DNA from: Elysia marginata | Taxonomy: Eukaryota > Mollusca > Gastropoda > Plakobranchidae | Length of the DNA stretch: 45,617 nt | Direction: 5' to 3' | Assembly (NCBI GenBank): GCA_019649035.1 | Contig: BMAT01003131.1 | Location: 174,197-219,813, forward strand | Part shown: positions 1 to 13,500 of the stretch, in pieces | Position numbering within the stretch: the first letter of the stretch is position 1 | Layout: every line of letters starts with the position of its first letter | Translations under genes and position numbers: made by a program | The notes under the pieces: model-generated | The model's input: only the letters and a program-made list of their open reading frames with translations | Database searches by the model: none | What the model was told of the DNA's origin: nothing

Positions 1-146
1 TCTAATTTTTTTTTTACACTAATTATACCCATTAAGTTCAGCAATAGACAAACAGAAATAAAAAGCAAATAAAGGTTTATGCAATGTGTGTGAACTTTAT
101 AGAGCAATGTTTAATGCCTCCAATACTTTCACACTAATTTACTCAC

Positions 147-409
147 AGAAGTGTCAAAGTTTAATACAGCCCCGCAGTTGACAAAGTTTCCAGCCAGCCT
201 CCCGTTCTTGAGGTAGAGACCCATGAAGCTGATACTATCACTACCGGTATCTGTGAAGTAGGGGCTGGAGAAAAACACGAGAAAACCCTCGGGCTGCTTT
301 GTTGTTACAAAGAAAGAGAAATCCACCGTGTCTGTGGGAACCCCTAAAACTGACATACTGTAGGTGAAACCTGAACCGAGAGAAGGACTGAACGTTGCCG
401 CAGGGTATT
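147..409 (-). CDS. crb: crb exon 22: start of LamG2 (residues 1248-1335)
   Basis: [15 protein letters not shown] opens LamG2, followed by [17 protein letters not shown] and [10 protein letters not shown], the usual LamG strands. Acceptor CCCCAG|AATA; donor TTCT|GTGAGT, phase 0. The rest of LamG2 lies beyond the left edge. Confidence 0.88.
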
Positions 410-1493
410 CTGGGGAGGTCAAAGGAGAAAACCAATTGAAGACCGGCCGTAGTCTCAAAATGGCACTGGTGCATAAAATATATCGCACAAAGATACAGTA
501 CAAATCCAGATATTGTAATACAATACCAAAACGTAGTTTGGTAAATAAAACTCTATAAGGGAGCTAAATTGGTTTATTTCTTAAGTTTTAACAAAAGAAA
601 TTTCACTTAATTTTTAGGCGACTACTGTCTTTTCTCCACTGGAATCTTCAACTGTACAGCAACGATGGTAAATTCAGTACAAGTCCCTTGGATTTGTTTT
701 AAGTTACAGCTTTGAAAACACAATAGTTTTCTATAAACCCATAATGAGCTTCAAAATGAAATATCTCAGGATATAACACATCCAGAGCTAGATCTATAAT
801 TTTTCAAAACCTTTTAAAGGGCTATCAATACTCGATTAGAATATGGTATGTTAATAACTACAGTCATGTGTGGCACAACCAGGGTGAGTCGAGGACAAGT
901 CTCTCTCACTTGTTTGAGTTTCAGCCCTTTAAACAAAACAAACTTGCAACCAGTCCAAATGAGTCTTAAGTCGAAATTGGAAGGTAGTCAGGTATTGGTA
1001 TCACATAAAAGCTTATTTTCTCTACTTTCTAATACAACAAAAAGAAAAAATCTATCATACTTGTGTATGAAGTTATAACTTTTTGAAGTCGGCAGGGTTA
1101 GGACTTCAAAAATTTCAGAAAGGGGACCACTGACCACTCATTTAAGTTTGGAAGCCATTGTAAAAAAACTAGGCCTTTCAACTTACGACTCATTTGGACA
1201 GAATGTGAGACATATGTTGCCATATAATAAACCATTTCTTTTTGCTTCTTTCAAAATAAAATTCCTCAGCGCATATGAAAGCAAAAGTGATAACTTTTTT
1301 TCAACACCTGAAAGAGCACTTAACTCTGTGAGAATGTGTTATTGACTGACCATTTTTAGATTTTTGACTGGTGGCAGATAAACTCTGGTTACCACACAAA
1401 AACTTGTTATGAAAATGACAATTAAAAATAATACAGCATACTGTTATTTGTTTGCTGTTATTGATGTTGTTGTTGTTGTTGTTGTTGTTGTTG

Positions 1494-1524
<31 letters not shown>

Positions 1525-4500
1525 ACTGCCTAACTCATTCATTCTTGAAATTTTGATAAACAAATAAGATAAATTATAAGACTCTCATATTGTCCTATAT
1601 CTGGTGAAGTGTTCTAAAAAACAGATTTTTCCTACATATATAGAAACAAAACGGGCCGCGTTTTTTTTTGTTGTTTTTTTTTTTTAAGGAACACTTGGAC
1701 ACTTAGCATCATACTGCCGTGGACAAACAAAAAGCAGTATCTCCAGTGTAAACCATATGAGAGATACTGCATTTCGTTTGCCTACGGCAGCATAGCACTC
1801 AGCACATACGTAGTTAGTGGCTTCGCTTAACATAATATTTATGGAAAATCCATGTTTTTCACATAGGTGAGTGCTAATGCTTGACAGACCTACTGCTGGT
1901 AAATTTCATTCACACTAATGGGGGTGAATAAATTCACCACTCACCATCACTGCAGTTGTCTCCTTTGTACGGCCGGTTGCAGGCACACTGGAACTTATCC
2001 CAGAGATCCTCACACTTGCCCCGGTTGTTGCAGACATCAGGCAAACATTGCTCCCGCCTGTTGCAGCCAGGAATCACGTCAAAATAATTCCCTAAAACGA
2101 AATATCGACAGCAAAACTTGATCAAGTCTTTGTTAACTCGCTAAAATATTTTGTCTGTGACAATCTGTTGTTAAAAGGGCAGCACCAAAAAAATGGGTTG
2201 CTTGCAAAGCGATCTGAGTAGAAAACAAAACATTCGTGTGGAAACACATTTCTAAGCCCCTATGTTGAACTTTGGTGTGTTGTAGGTCCGGCCTTCGGGA
2301 ACAACTTGCTCCTTAGTTGTAATTCTTCTTACCTTCACGGAAAAAAGTTAAATTGCAGGGACCATAAAACAAAATGTACGTATTCTGGACTTGGCTTTCA
2401 GCTTTGATAACTTAGGTTGCATGATAGGGCTCTTAATTACAACATGCTCACCTTGTTCAATATCAAATTAAAAAACTGTTGACTTTCGTTTGTTCTATTT
2501 TTAGTTATTTATCAATCAATCCATTCTTTTTTCTTTTCCTTTTCTTTTCAAATTTGTGGGGGACATTAAGGTGACAGTCTCATAAAGCTTGCATTAATCA
2601 TGATTTCAAAAGAGACAAAAGTTACTCTTAGATTTTTGGAATGTAAGTTAATGTTGATCTTAAAAACTTTATTGAGAAGAGAGATATTATGAATGCAAAA
2701 TACATTTTCATAAAGCAAAGAGACATAGCACAAGGGAACCCTGTGTCTGAAGCCCCTTTTGTTGTTTTGACACAATTACATTAGTTGGTAGGTCTTAATT
2801 TGATCTTTTTTAAATTTTCGTGTGTGTGTGTGTCGCTTTTACTGCAAAATGGACGAATGATCTTGGCCTAACTTATAAAAAAGACAGTAAATTTTTAAGC
2901 TTTACTGTATTAGATAGTACATAAAAGATATCTAATTTCAAAGCAGTTTTGTAAGACCAGCAGATCTCTTTATAAATTTGCCGTGGTGCTAGCTTAGGTG
3001 ACGTTTAACTACCTAAAGAAAAACAGACAAGCACACAAGTTCTACAGTCTAACCTGTTCTCTGGCCCGGATAAATCCAGTTTCCGTTAAGCATCACGTCT
3101 TGCATGCAGCCTACAAAGTGTCGAGGGAAGTTTAACGTAGATGAATGGGAAAACTCTGATATACTTCCTATAAAAAGCCAGGACACCTTAGGGTCAGCCA
3201 GTTGGAAAAAGTCTTGAGAAAACTGGCAAATTCCAGTTCCGCCGCTGCAAATTTCTGAAGGCATAGACACGTAGATTCCTTTGTAGACTGTGAAAACCAG
3301 GTCATGGTATTGGCCGTCGTTTACCTTACGGACGGTTTGGATTGTCGACTCAGTAACAGGCAGGGCTTGGACTATTTTGTATCGTACTGCAATCTGGATT
3401 ATAGGCAAAAAAGATAACAAGTATAAATGCAGGTATGATTTCATATCTTAGAATTCAAATAACTGTTTTACTTCTACCGTATGCAAAAGCCTTTAGATCA
3501 ACCAAGCATATTGTTTAGCAAAGTTCAAACAAGTCAATGACTTTCTTCTTTTCAAGGATTCGATGGGTTTTTTTTCTTCCAGAGGGGGGTTTACCTAAGA
3601 GAAAACTTGCTGTCCTGATAAATCTAAGTATTGCTGCTTCTTATAGCTTGTTTAAGGTTTATTTTAAACATAATGACTAATTAATACAGTTAAAAAAGTC
3701 TTTTTACTTAAAACTTACCATTATGATGTTTAGGATATTTGTGAGGGACTATACTTAGGCTAAAATTATGACAATAGTTAGAACAAACTTTTATTAGGAT
3801 TGATCATAAGGCTTTGTCTGCATTTTTTTTTTCAATTCCCTTCTTCAAATTGTGTACAGAATGTTTTTCTAAAACCATACAAAAACCTTTTGAAAACCGT
3901 CATTTCAAAGGTCCCTATTTGTATGACATAACTAGTTATATTTTTCACCCACATCAAATAACAGGAAGGTTACAATAAGGCTTTTTTAGCACCTTTTGAT
4001 GAATAATAATAACTATTGTAATCATAATAACAATCAGAACAATAAATTTACTTTATCAAATTTTCTAACAACTTTGGCTTACAGACATGGTAAATTTGCC
4101 AAGAAGTAAAGAAATAGAAGAAAGAAATCGGTGCCAAGAGCATTAAAATTGCAACATACAGTCAAATCTGCCCAAGGTGACCGTTGAAGACCAATAGCTA
4201 TTATGATTGTGATGGACAGGTGGTTGCGATGGGCAATGATGGTGTCATGAAACAACTGAGCAAGAATGTTTTAACATGGAGGTGTGAGGGGAAAGGGAGG
4301 GGGGGGGGGGCGCTTGTCAATGGAGCTTGTAGGGGTACCTGGTCTATCTTTTTTTATTTATGGAGTAGGGAGATATGGGGGTACTGGACAGGTGGCTAAT
4401 TAATTCTACTCACGTTACAGAGGATTTTCTAAAAAGATTGTAAAGAATAATGTGACCAAAAAAAGCTGTCCGCGGTCGCGTTGGTAAGGTGGTTGCCTTG

Positions 4501-7500
4501 CAGAGTATCAAAACATTAGTCGCTACAAGCGGTCAATTTAGACAAGTGGTTATCAAAGCAGGTTCGACTGTATCTCAAAGGCTTATTATGACACTATCAA
4601 ACTTCATATTTGTCTTCCTACTGGTCCCAATGAGTCTGATGTCGGAAACTTAAAAAAAACCAACAGAAGACTTCTTTCCCCTTTTTCTCTTTATTTTTAA
4701 TCAAATGAAATTTTAATATTTTTCCACATAAATTTCACAGCGTTATGCAATTTTAGGGTTTAGAAGCTCAGAAAATTATGTACATTAACACGTCTCTCAT
4801 CGGAGGTGAATGAGTCAGATGTCGCAGTTTTGATGTTCAAACGTGTTGCTGTTTTAAACAAGATATTTATTTAAGCTTCCAAACAGCGTGGCAGAGTGGT
4901 TAGCACGTTAGACTCATGATCTGGAGGTCGCAGGTCCGATTCCCAACTATGCCATGTTGCGATTGCCTTGGGAAAGCAATTTACCCTAATTTTCCCCAGT
5001 CCACCACCTGTAAAATGGGTACCCAGCGACAGGCAGTTCTTGAATTTGTGATATGCGCCTGCAACATCCTGCTTATGAGTTAATGTAGCCTACTGGTCTG
5101 CTGGGGCATTAGTGGTGCTGCTCTGTAGCGACACAGTTAGGCTGAGAAACAAAGTCATATTGCCCGAAAGGGATTAATATAGTGTGTATATTAATATGTT
5201 GTGAAAAGATATTAAAACTTTTGTTGATTTGAAATATAGAGAAAGAGAAGGAACTCAATTCACCCTGGACACAAGACAAATATCAGTGCCTTGCTTTGAA
5301 GAAACTACAACAATCAACTTATAAGCAGTGGTTTCAAGACATTCATTAAATAAGAGTACTGTACCCTTCCATCACGCAGTTCCACAGAGATGAAGGCGTC
5401 GTTTTGCTGGGACACCTGACCCAGGACAACTAGAGCATCAGACAGCGTCGTTCTAAAGCTGAGATTAAGCCTGACCACTCCGCCGTCACCTGTCATGTTG
5501 TTCCTAATGACAGCCTCCCTGTCTCCGTGCACAAAGCTGAAATCTGTGGTCATCTGACAGTTAGTGCCCCTGTAGCCCGCAGGACACAGGCAGGTGTAGC
5601 CGTGGGAGATGGGGTCATCACTGAGAAGTTTGGGCAGGCAGTCCCCTGGGCCGCAGATTCTGCGAGATGAGTCGCAACCAGACAGGTAGGTGGTGCAGTT
5701 CTTGCCAGCGTAGCTCGGTCCTTGTATAGTGGCTGCTGGGCAGGAGCAGTTGTAGTCGTTGATGAGGTCTGTACAACTGAGGATATGGCAACAAGATTTG
5801 GAGGTTCTGAACCAAAGCAGTGTATTACCTGTCCGTAAGAACAAATTTATTGTTGAAATATCTTGCAAACAGTGCATATGAGTTAGATGTCGGAAAAAAA
5901 ATTTTTTAAAAATATTTTCAAAGTCGCTGTATTCATTGATTTCTCGCTATATTAAACTGAAAGAGTTTTAAATACCTTTCCACAAAATTTTGATAATTTC
6001 ATGCAGTTTTTTAAGATTTGGATGCTCAGAGAATGGCAATAACACATCAAGGCCTCAAAATGTAAAAAATTATGACATCCAACCTATTTGCACTGGAGAC
6101 AAGACAAAACATATGTGTAGGCCTAGGTTTTCACTAAATTAGTTAAGTTGCCACTTATAAACACAACAGTGGGTTTCAAGAGCAAGATTTTAAATAATAG
6201 TAAAAATCACCATGTTATTGTAAGAATGGTTAATAGGTTAATTGGCACCATAGTAAGGAATAAGCTCTGTCTTTAACCTTCTGAGTATGTCTTGAATACA
6301 AGTCGACTTATTCTGTGGTATGATACTTGAATCTTTTGTTTACAGGAAAGAAAAGAGTTATCCGAGACAGTCTCAATCTCTTCATTCAACACTCAGCTTT
6401 GTGAAAGCTTTTGAGAACTTCATCCCACTTTAGAAAAATCAAAGTCTCTTTGTGTACAATAGGTAAATGGATTATCTCCTAAAGCTACAAGCTGTGCTTG
6501 TAAATTTTGAATGAGTTATCCCTCACTACAAGCAAAATCAAGTCAGAACTGAAACCTGAAAAGATTTCTTTCTTTCAGTTTAAAGTTTAGGAAATTAAAA
6601 GACAACAAAATTGCTGGGAGTGGTCAACAATTATATAACAACATCTTTAGAGGACTTGAACAAAGTTATCTTTGAAAGTATCAGAAAGCTCAATGGTGTA
6701 AAATATATGCTTTAATGTATAAACATTGCTATATCTGGCTCATTTGGACAAAAACAAAAGAAATTTACAAATCAAAGAAAAATACAAACTTCCATACACC
6801 ATTCACTGAGATTAAGAAAAAAATGTCAAACTTTTAAAGAAAAACTCTCTCTTACTTTCCACCGTTTTTGCAAGGCTGGAGAACGTCACACTCGTTAATC
6901 TCGGTCTCACACAGCTGACCTGTGTAGCCTGGGACACAAGCACAGGAGAAGCCTTGGAAACTGTTCACACACTTGGCACCATTCTGACACGGATTGTTGC
7001 CTGCATCTTCACATTCGTTTATGTCTTCGGAGCAGTTTACCCCTGAGGAGATGCAGAATAAAGCCATGTAAAATGGCGGTGTTGTCATCCTAAGTACAGT
7101 TGGGCCTATACAACTTTAACCTTGATAATTTGAATATTTGTTTGATTCAAACTCTATTCTAGTTTTTGCTTACTTCTGTGCTTCCGGGAGCTAATTTGAG
7201 ACTAGTGCATGCTGGGATACTTTGGGCGTACAATCTCTCATTCCATGACATTTGTTCATCAGGACATAATCCAGACAAAACTGGAACACAGGAGGAAGCG
7301 TGGCACACCAAAAACAACATACATAGACAACATCAATGACTGGACAGGAGGATCAACAGCCGAGTGTTTCCACATGGCTCTGAACAGAGAAAGTTGGAGA
7401 GAAAGAACCTGATAGGCAGTGCAAGCAGCAAACGCCCCAACAGTCAGACAGCACCCAGGCTGATTGAGACCGACGGATGACGCTGGACGAATGAATGAAT

Positions 7501-10500
7501 GAATGAATGAAACTCAAAACTCGTGTGAGTATCTCATGCGTGATTCACCCTAGCTTCACTCTAGAGATTCTTGCAAGATCTCGACAAAATCTCACCTTTG
7601 ACCCCTGTGGCGCACTCGCAGACATAGCCTGCCGCACCAGCCAAGGTGAAGGTCACAAAGTCTGGGTCACCCTTCCCGTACAAGGTCACATTTGACCGCT
7701 CTTTGCAGGTACTTCCATGGAGACAGGGAGACGGGTCGCAGTCAGGGATGTCTTCCTTGCAGTTTGGCCCGGTGTAGGCAGGCAGGCAGTTACACTTATA
7801 GCCCTTGAAAACAGAATGGAAACGCCTTTAAAATGTTGAATAAGTAGGCAGATAGATGGATGGACAGATCCAGATGCATAGATAAAAAATGAGGTATAGG
7901 AGTAGTAAAACATTGAATAGACAGATAGGTTGTTAAACAGACAAAGATGGATAGATGAATAATGAGGTATAGGAGTAATAGCCTAAGGTTGATAAAGTGA
8001 TCAATAGAAGGATAAAAAGATGTTTGACAATAATTTAAAACTCATAAAAAAGAAACCTGGCATAAATGTTTCTCTACTAGATTTAAACAACCAATATCTT
8101 ACAAAACGAAAGTTGGCAGCAAGACATTTATGGATTAAACCATGGATAAAAACATGCTTTTTGAACAGAGGTATTGAAAGTTTTGCATAGAGAGTAAGGC
8201 TAGCAGTAAAAGAAGAGTAGTATTTCCTTTCTGTGTTTCAACGTCCTACAGTCATTTTAAATCTTGTCCTAGATGTAGCAGTCTTATTGGTGCATTTTAG
8301 GCTCACATTGAATTGGGAATGAGATTAGAGCGAAAATTGTTGAACCTGCTGGCAAACTCGTCTTTGGCGTCAATTGCTTGCAGGCAAAGATAATTTTGTG
8401 CCCTATTCTCATTCCCAATAGAATTTAAAATCTAAAGTAGAATAAACCGTGGATTGACATATATAAAGTTTATTTCTATCCTCAAACATACCATATCATC
8501 TTTAACTATAAGATTCGTAATGCTAGAATCTGTCAGCCTGGTTGAGTATTGTTTATTGTCAACACATGCATTTATGTAACGCTGTATTGACTGAATAAAC
8601 TTGAATTAAATTGAACTAATTTGATCCTTGAAATTTTGCAAAGACATACCAGCTTGTCAATCTTAAGTGCAAAGAAATATTTGAGGCAACCAGGACAAAT
8701 CAGGTAAAAGTTCAGATTGTTTATAAATTGAGTAATTACAAGTTTTCTATAAGTCTAATTCACGCCCTTTCAGATGTTGAAAGTATCACAACTCTAGCTT
8801 TATGTGTGGTTAAAAAAAATTGTTTTAAAGGAAGTAAAAATGGCTGTCGCAGAGCAAAAGTTTTTGCTTAAAGGGACCTAACTTAAAATTAGTTTGAACA
8901 CCTTGTTTCTGATTCAGTCTAGTTGTCTTACATAAAATTAAATTTCTTAAAGATTGGCCTGGAGTAAAATGCAGTTTTGCTTGTTAAAATTGCAATGATC
9001 TAAGGCTACATCAATAAAATGAGGATCTCATACTTCCAGCATTAGAGAGTTAGATAATGATGGTTCACCTTTACTCCATCCACACAAGTTCCGCCATTGT
9101 CACACGGGTCAGTGATACAATCGTTGATGTTAATGTCACAGACAGTGCCCTCAAAGCCTGTGTCGGTACAGTTACAGGTGAAACTGTAGTGGACAAAAGA
9201 ATATGTGAGTTCGTTGAAACGAGGGAGAATAACATTTTTGTCTCATGAACAGGCTTACAAGGGGAGGGGGGGGTCAAGAAAAGTTTTAAAAAAAGCTAAA
9301 ATCGGACCCTGTGCAATTCATTGTGTTCGTTTATTTTCAAAGTTTCACCACTAGATTCAATGACTGTAAAATATACAACTACACAGATGTAAGCAGAACC
9401 ATGCTTAAAGTGTAATTTTGTTGGAGGTTTTTTTTTATACAACATTATAAAACACAATAGTTAGGCCTACCTTCTCTATTTGGACTATTTCACCAATCAA
9501 ATCTGATCACAAGTTTAGAGCCAAACAAAGTTCAAAATTTACGAAAGCTTAATTCTGACATGTTATGAGTGATATTGCACAAAACTCTCACCCTAAAACT
9601 GTGCAAACTTTCAAGTCAGTTGTGCTGTTACCAAAAAGTTGCAACTTGAGGCAACTCGAGTGCAATAGTGAAATTAGCACTGCATAAGACCACTCATATT
9701 GCCTTTCTTTTTTAGCTTTGTCACATCTCAGCAAAGACATGAAGACATCAAAATTAAATAAAAAATTCTTGTTCCTCATTTGCTTTAAATTGTATTTTTT
9801 CCACACATATTGATTACTTCTACGTGAAATTAAAAGCAAGATTTTAAAAAATAGGTTAACGAACACAAGAATGCATCAACCTTTTTTTTCTGTAACAAAT
9901 TTACTCTTTAGTTTGTTAGAGCGTGTGTATAAAACTGTGAACAAGAGAAGGATAACACGAATCAGTGAGATGTAAGCAAGTCAAACACCGCAGCTTCAGA
10001 TGGATACCAAATAGCTTCAGACGACGAGTTGAAAGTTGAGGATGTATTGATTGACGAGGAGCTGTCTTGCATCCAAGAGGAGTTTACATTAGGAGGGCAC
10101 CAGTTGGTCACTTTTACACCAAAACTTTATCACGGACATTGAAGGTAAAAGACAAAACAACCAATGACATTGAAAAAAAAAGCAAAGTAAACCAGTACTT
10201 CAAAGTACTAAATTCCATTTTTTTTTTTTGCATAAATTTATTAAAATCTTAATTGCTTATGTGAAAACTCCATAACAATAAGATTGACTTAAAGCACTTT
10301 TTAAAGTTGTAGAGCTGAAATACTGCAATATTATTTAGTCTTTATCTGCTTGAGCAATGTTTCACAGCTTGAGATAAACTGCATGGGCTTTATTGGTTTA
10401 TGAAACGACAAATATAAGTTGCATACATAACCTAGTATAAGAAAAATAAAAAAAATTGCAGAGACCTATCCGTGTATCACAATTGATAGGTTAATTACAC

Positions 10501-13500
10501 CCATCAATGTAAGATTACAACAGACTACATCCATACATCTCAAACTCTGAGTAAGCTGGTTAAAAACCTGCTGCCCTAAACTGTTCTCGAGGATAATTCA
10601 TATACACTATGTTCCCTAGAAGAACCAAGGCCAACTTCTAACAATTTTTCTCAGATCACCACAACTGAGACATGACACTGAACCCACCTATTAAGACCGT
10701 CCTGACAAACACCCTTGTTTTGGCATGGGTCTCCCAGGCAGTCGTCGATGTCTATCTCACACTGATCTCCGGTCCATCCCGGCTGGCAGGTGCACTCAAA
10801 GGCGTTGACTCGGTCCTGGCAGGTCCCGTTGTTCTTGCATGGTTTCGGCAGACATTCGTCAATATCAGTTTTACATAGAGGATCTAGAGTACCAGAGGCA
10901 AAACAAAAATGACAGACATTCGTCAATATTACTTTTAAAAGGGGTTCATGAAAATGATAGGTTAAGTTAAAACTAAGTGAAAAATTTAGGCCTAAATTAT
11001 TACAAACCAAAAAAGAAGAACTTGTTTGTTTTCTGTTTTCGTTTTTTTTATTTTTTTTTGGAGGCACATATAATCCTTTTCTTGCACATTTGATAAATAA
11101 TTTTGTTGACAGAAAAAAAGTTAAAATTTCTGATGGCCAACAAATTGAATTATTCGTGTGCTATGTCATTACATAAATATTCTTAAAGGGAACCACAGCA
11201 AAGGACATCATCAAGACTGACCTTTAACATATTTGGCAGAGCAATGAGCAAAGGCAAATGTTTTACAGCAAAGAAGGCTTTAGAAAAATGTTTAGTAAGG
11301 CTAATCATGATTTAAAATGTAAAAAAGGTGAGAACTTAACTTTAAAAAAAATCCTGTGTTTATAAATAAAAGTGTAGTGTACCATAATAATGAGTAATTA
11401 TTCAATTTGAGTATAGAAGGGGGAGTTGTGTCCACCCCTTTATTTTACTACTTTGACCGGTACTTGAAATCAGCTGTTTAATTATAGCCTAATTTTATTG
11501 GAAAAAAATCTGAAATCTTGGAATGAAACAAAAAAAAACATAGATGAAAGTTTAACATCCTTGCAATGTTTGTACAAACTTTATTCCTTGGCAATGCTGA
11601 TTATAAGCAGGGTAAAGTGTAGATGTGAGCCTCACCAGTATACCCTGGAGCACAAACGCACTCAGAACTGGTCAACGTGTTCATACAGGTGGCGCCATTC
11701 TGGCACTGCTGGTCAGCCAGTCGGATGTCACAGTATGACCGGCTTGACTCACATAAAGTCCCTGTGCATCGTCGGAGAAATGGAAGAAAGTTTGGTGAGC
11801 TTTGCCGTAGCTGTATAAATGTGTGTGTGTATATCTATCTTCCTTCTCTCTTTATCTCTTTCCCTCTCTCTCTCTCTCTTTCTCTATCTATCTATTCTCT
11901 CTCTTGTCTGGAAATTTCTAAGAAAACCTTTCAAAACAAATTTTGTGTTCCAGGAAATCATTTAGAGATCAAAAGGATAACAATTGTGCATGTGTGTGTT
12001 CTCTATCAGCACATTTGCAAAATAATAATCCAAAAAGAATTTAGTGTCTAAATAAAACACAACATACATAGACAACATAAGGGATTTCGCGAAGATTTGT
12101 GAAAGTTAGAAATTGCGCCCTGAGAATGACAAAGTTCGAATTCCACTTCTTATCAAAATTGTGTTACAAAGATCATGCTATTTCCACAAAAGTTGTCTAT
12201 GTTGTGTTATAGAACTAAAGCTATCTGACTTGCCGCTAGGGTTTTTTTTTTTGACACAATTAAAATTTGACAAATTTTGTATGAAGAGACACAAAGTCTC
12301 CCTCTCAGCCCTGGTTAGATTAGCAACTTACCAACATTCAAATTGGTGCCAGGTGTATTTCGGCAGTAACAGGAGAACTGTCCGTCGAGATTCTCACACA
12401 GCCCGCCAGCCTGACAGATAGGAGGGTCAGTGTACACCTCACACTCGTTGATATCCTCGTCACAGTTCTGGCCTGTGTAGCCCGAGTAGAAGACACCTTT
12501 TGGTCCAATGACACTGCGGAGAGATTAGTCCTTGTTGAGTTTGACTTTACCACAATCCTAGAAGATGCTAATACAGTCAAGTCTATATGATCAAAACATT
12601 TGGTCTGCAAGCCTGTAGGGCTGTTCCAAATTGCCTAAGTATTCTATAGTTCTGGCAGTTTTTTAGAATATGTTCTGCAGTTTCAGCGACTTCTGGGCAT
12701 GAGCAGTCTTGTATGTTTTGTACAGGTGTGTCTTCAGCCTATTGTGGCCGGTCCGAAGTCGGAATAAGATTGTCTTACCCTTTCTATCCATTCATTGTAA
12801 GCCATCTAATCTATTGTGGTGCAGGTGTTCAGTTTTCCACCTTTCTTTCATGGGCCTTTTAAATATGTGTTTGACCTCTTGATAGGACAGATCATCACTC
12901 AGCTCCTATAAGAAGAGATCCCTCTCAGGCTAGTGGTCTGCTTTTTCCTTGTTGTCTATTTTGCAATGGCCTGGTATACATTGGAGGATCAGCATTTCTG
13001 TCTGTTTCATCTAATTTTTGAAGGGCATTTTTTAGGTACTCCTGTTTGCCTGCCTTGGGGTCTTCTTGTTTTTGCAGGACCAACTTTGAATTGCTGAGTA
13101 TCACTACACTAGCAATTAATAAAATATCAATAATGACTATTGTTAATTCTGTGTAATTCCAATACGGAAAACTAGAACATTTGTTTAAAAACCTCTGCAT
13201 TCATATCATTGATAGTGTTTTTCTTGTGCAATAAATACAGATTATTCAAATGTTGGAGAAATTGAAGTTACTCTTAATCCCCCTTAGGTTTGAAACAATA
13301 AAGAATAACCAAAATATCTTTTTTGCTACCTGGAGATGTCGATGATTTTCTGCTGACAGGTACAGGTGTAGTTCCCTTGTCCATCTGTGCAGTTGGCGCC
13401 GTTCTTACAGGGGTTTGCGTCACACTCATTGATTTCTTCAGAGCATTGAAACCCACCAAAACCTTCAGTAAAAGAATAAAGTTTAAGAGGTGTGCGTTAG

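Larger units (their letters stand above)
410..1944 (-). other. crb intron 21
   Basis: 1.5 kb, AT-rich. Contains a TTG/GTT repeat and a 77-bp palindromic element, listed separately. The rest shows no gene. Confidence 0.85.
3394..5364 (-). other. crb intron 19
   Basis: 2 kb, mostly mobile DNA from 4159 on: a TA-flanked TIR element, a truncated TIR-family fragment, and an inverted TIR-family copy split by a SINE. 3394-4158 shows nothing recognisable. Confidence 0.85.

Noticed and set aside
1918..2121. Plus-strand Cys-rich frames opposite crb exons (also at 10672, 15057, 18808 and 9057)
   Set aside because: Antisense shadows of EGF exons; the minus-strand reading has splice sites and EGF spacing.
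3049..3444. Hydrophobic N-terminus [14 protein letters not shown] as a signal peptide of a separate gene
   Set aside because: It lies upstream of a clear acceptor at 3394; exon 20 joins exon 19 in phase 0 in mid LamG fold.
4440..4572. First read as a second tRNA-SINE because of GGTTCGACT
   Set aside because: The sequence is the right end of the TA-flanked CAGT-type element at 4159-4570; no A box at the right spacing.
4886..4960. Functional tRNA gene
   Set aside because: A and B boxes are present, but the arms do not form a full cloverleaf and a SINE body follows.
7686..7913. Alternative minus-strand frames over EGF exons (also 5618, 12338, 13274, 15659, 17711)
   Set aside because: Out of frame with the continuous spliced reading; they lack EGF cysteine spacing.
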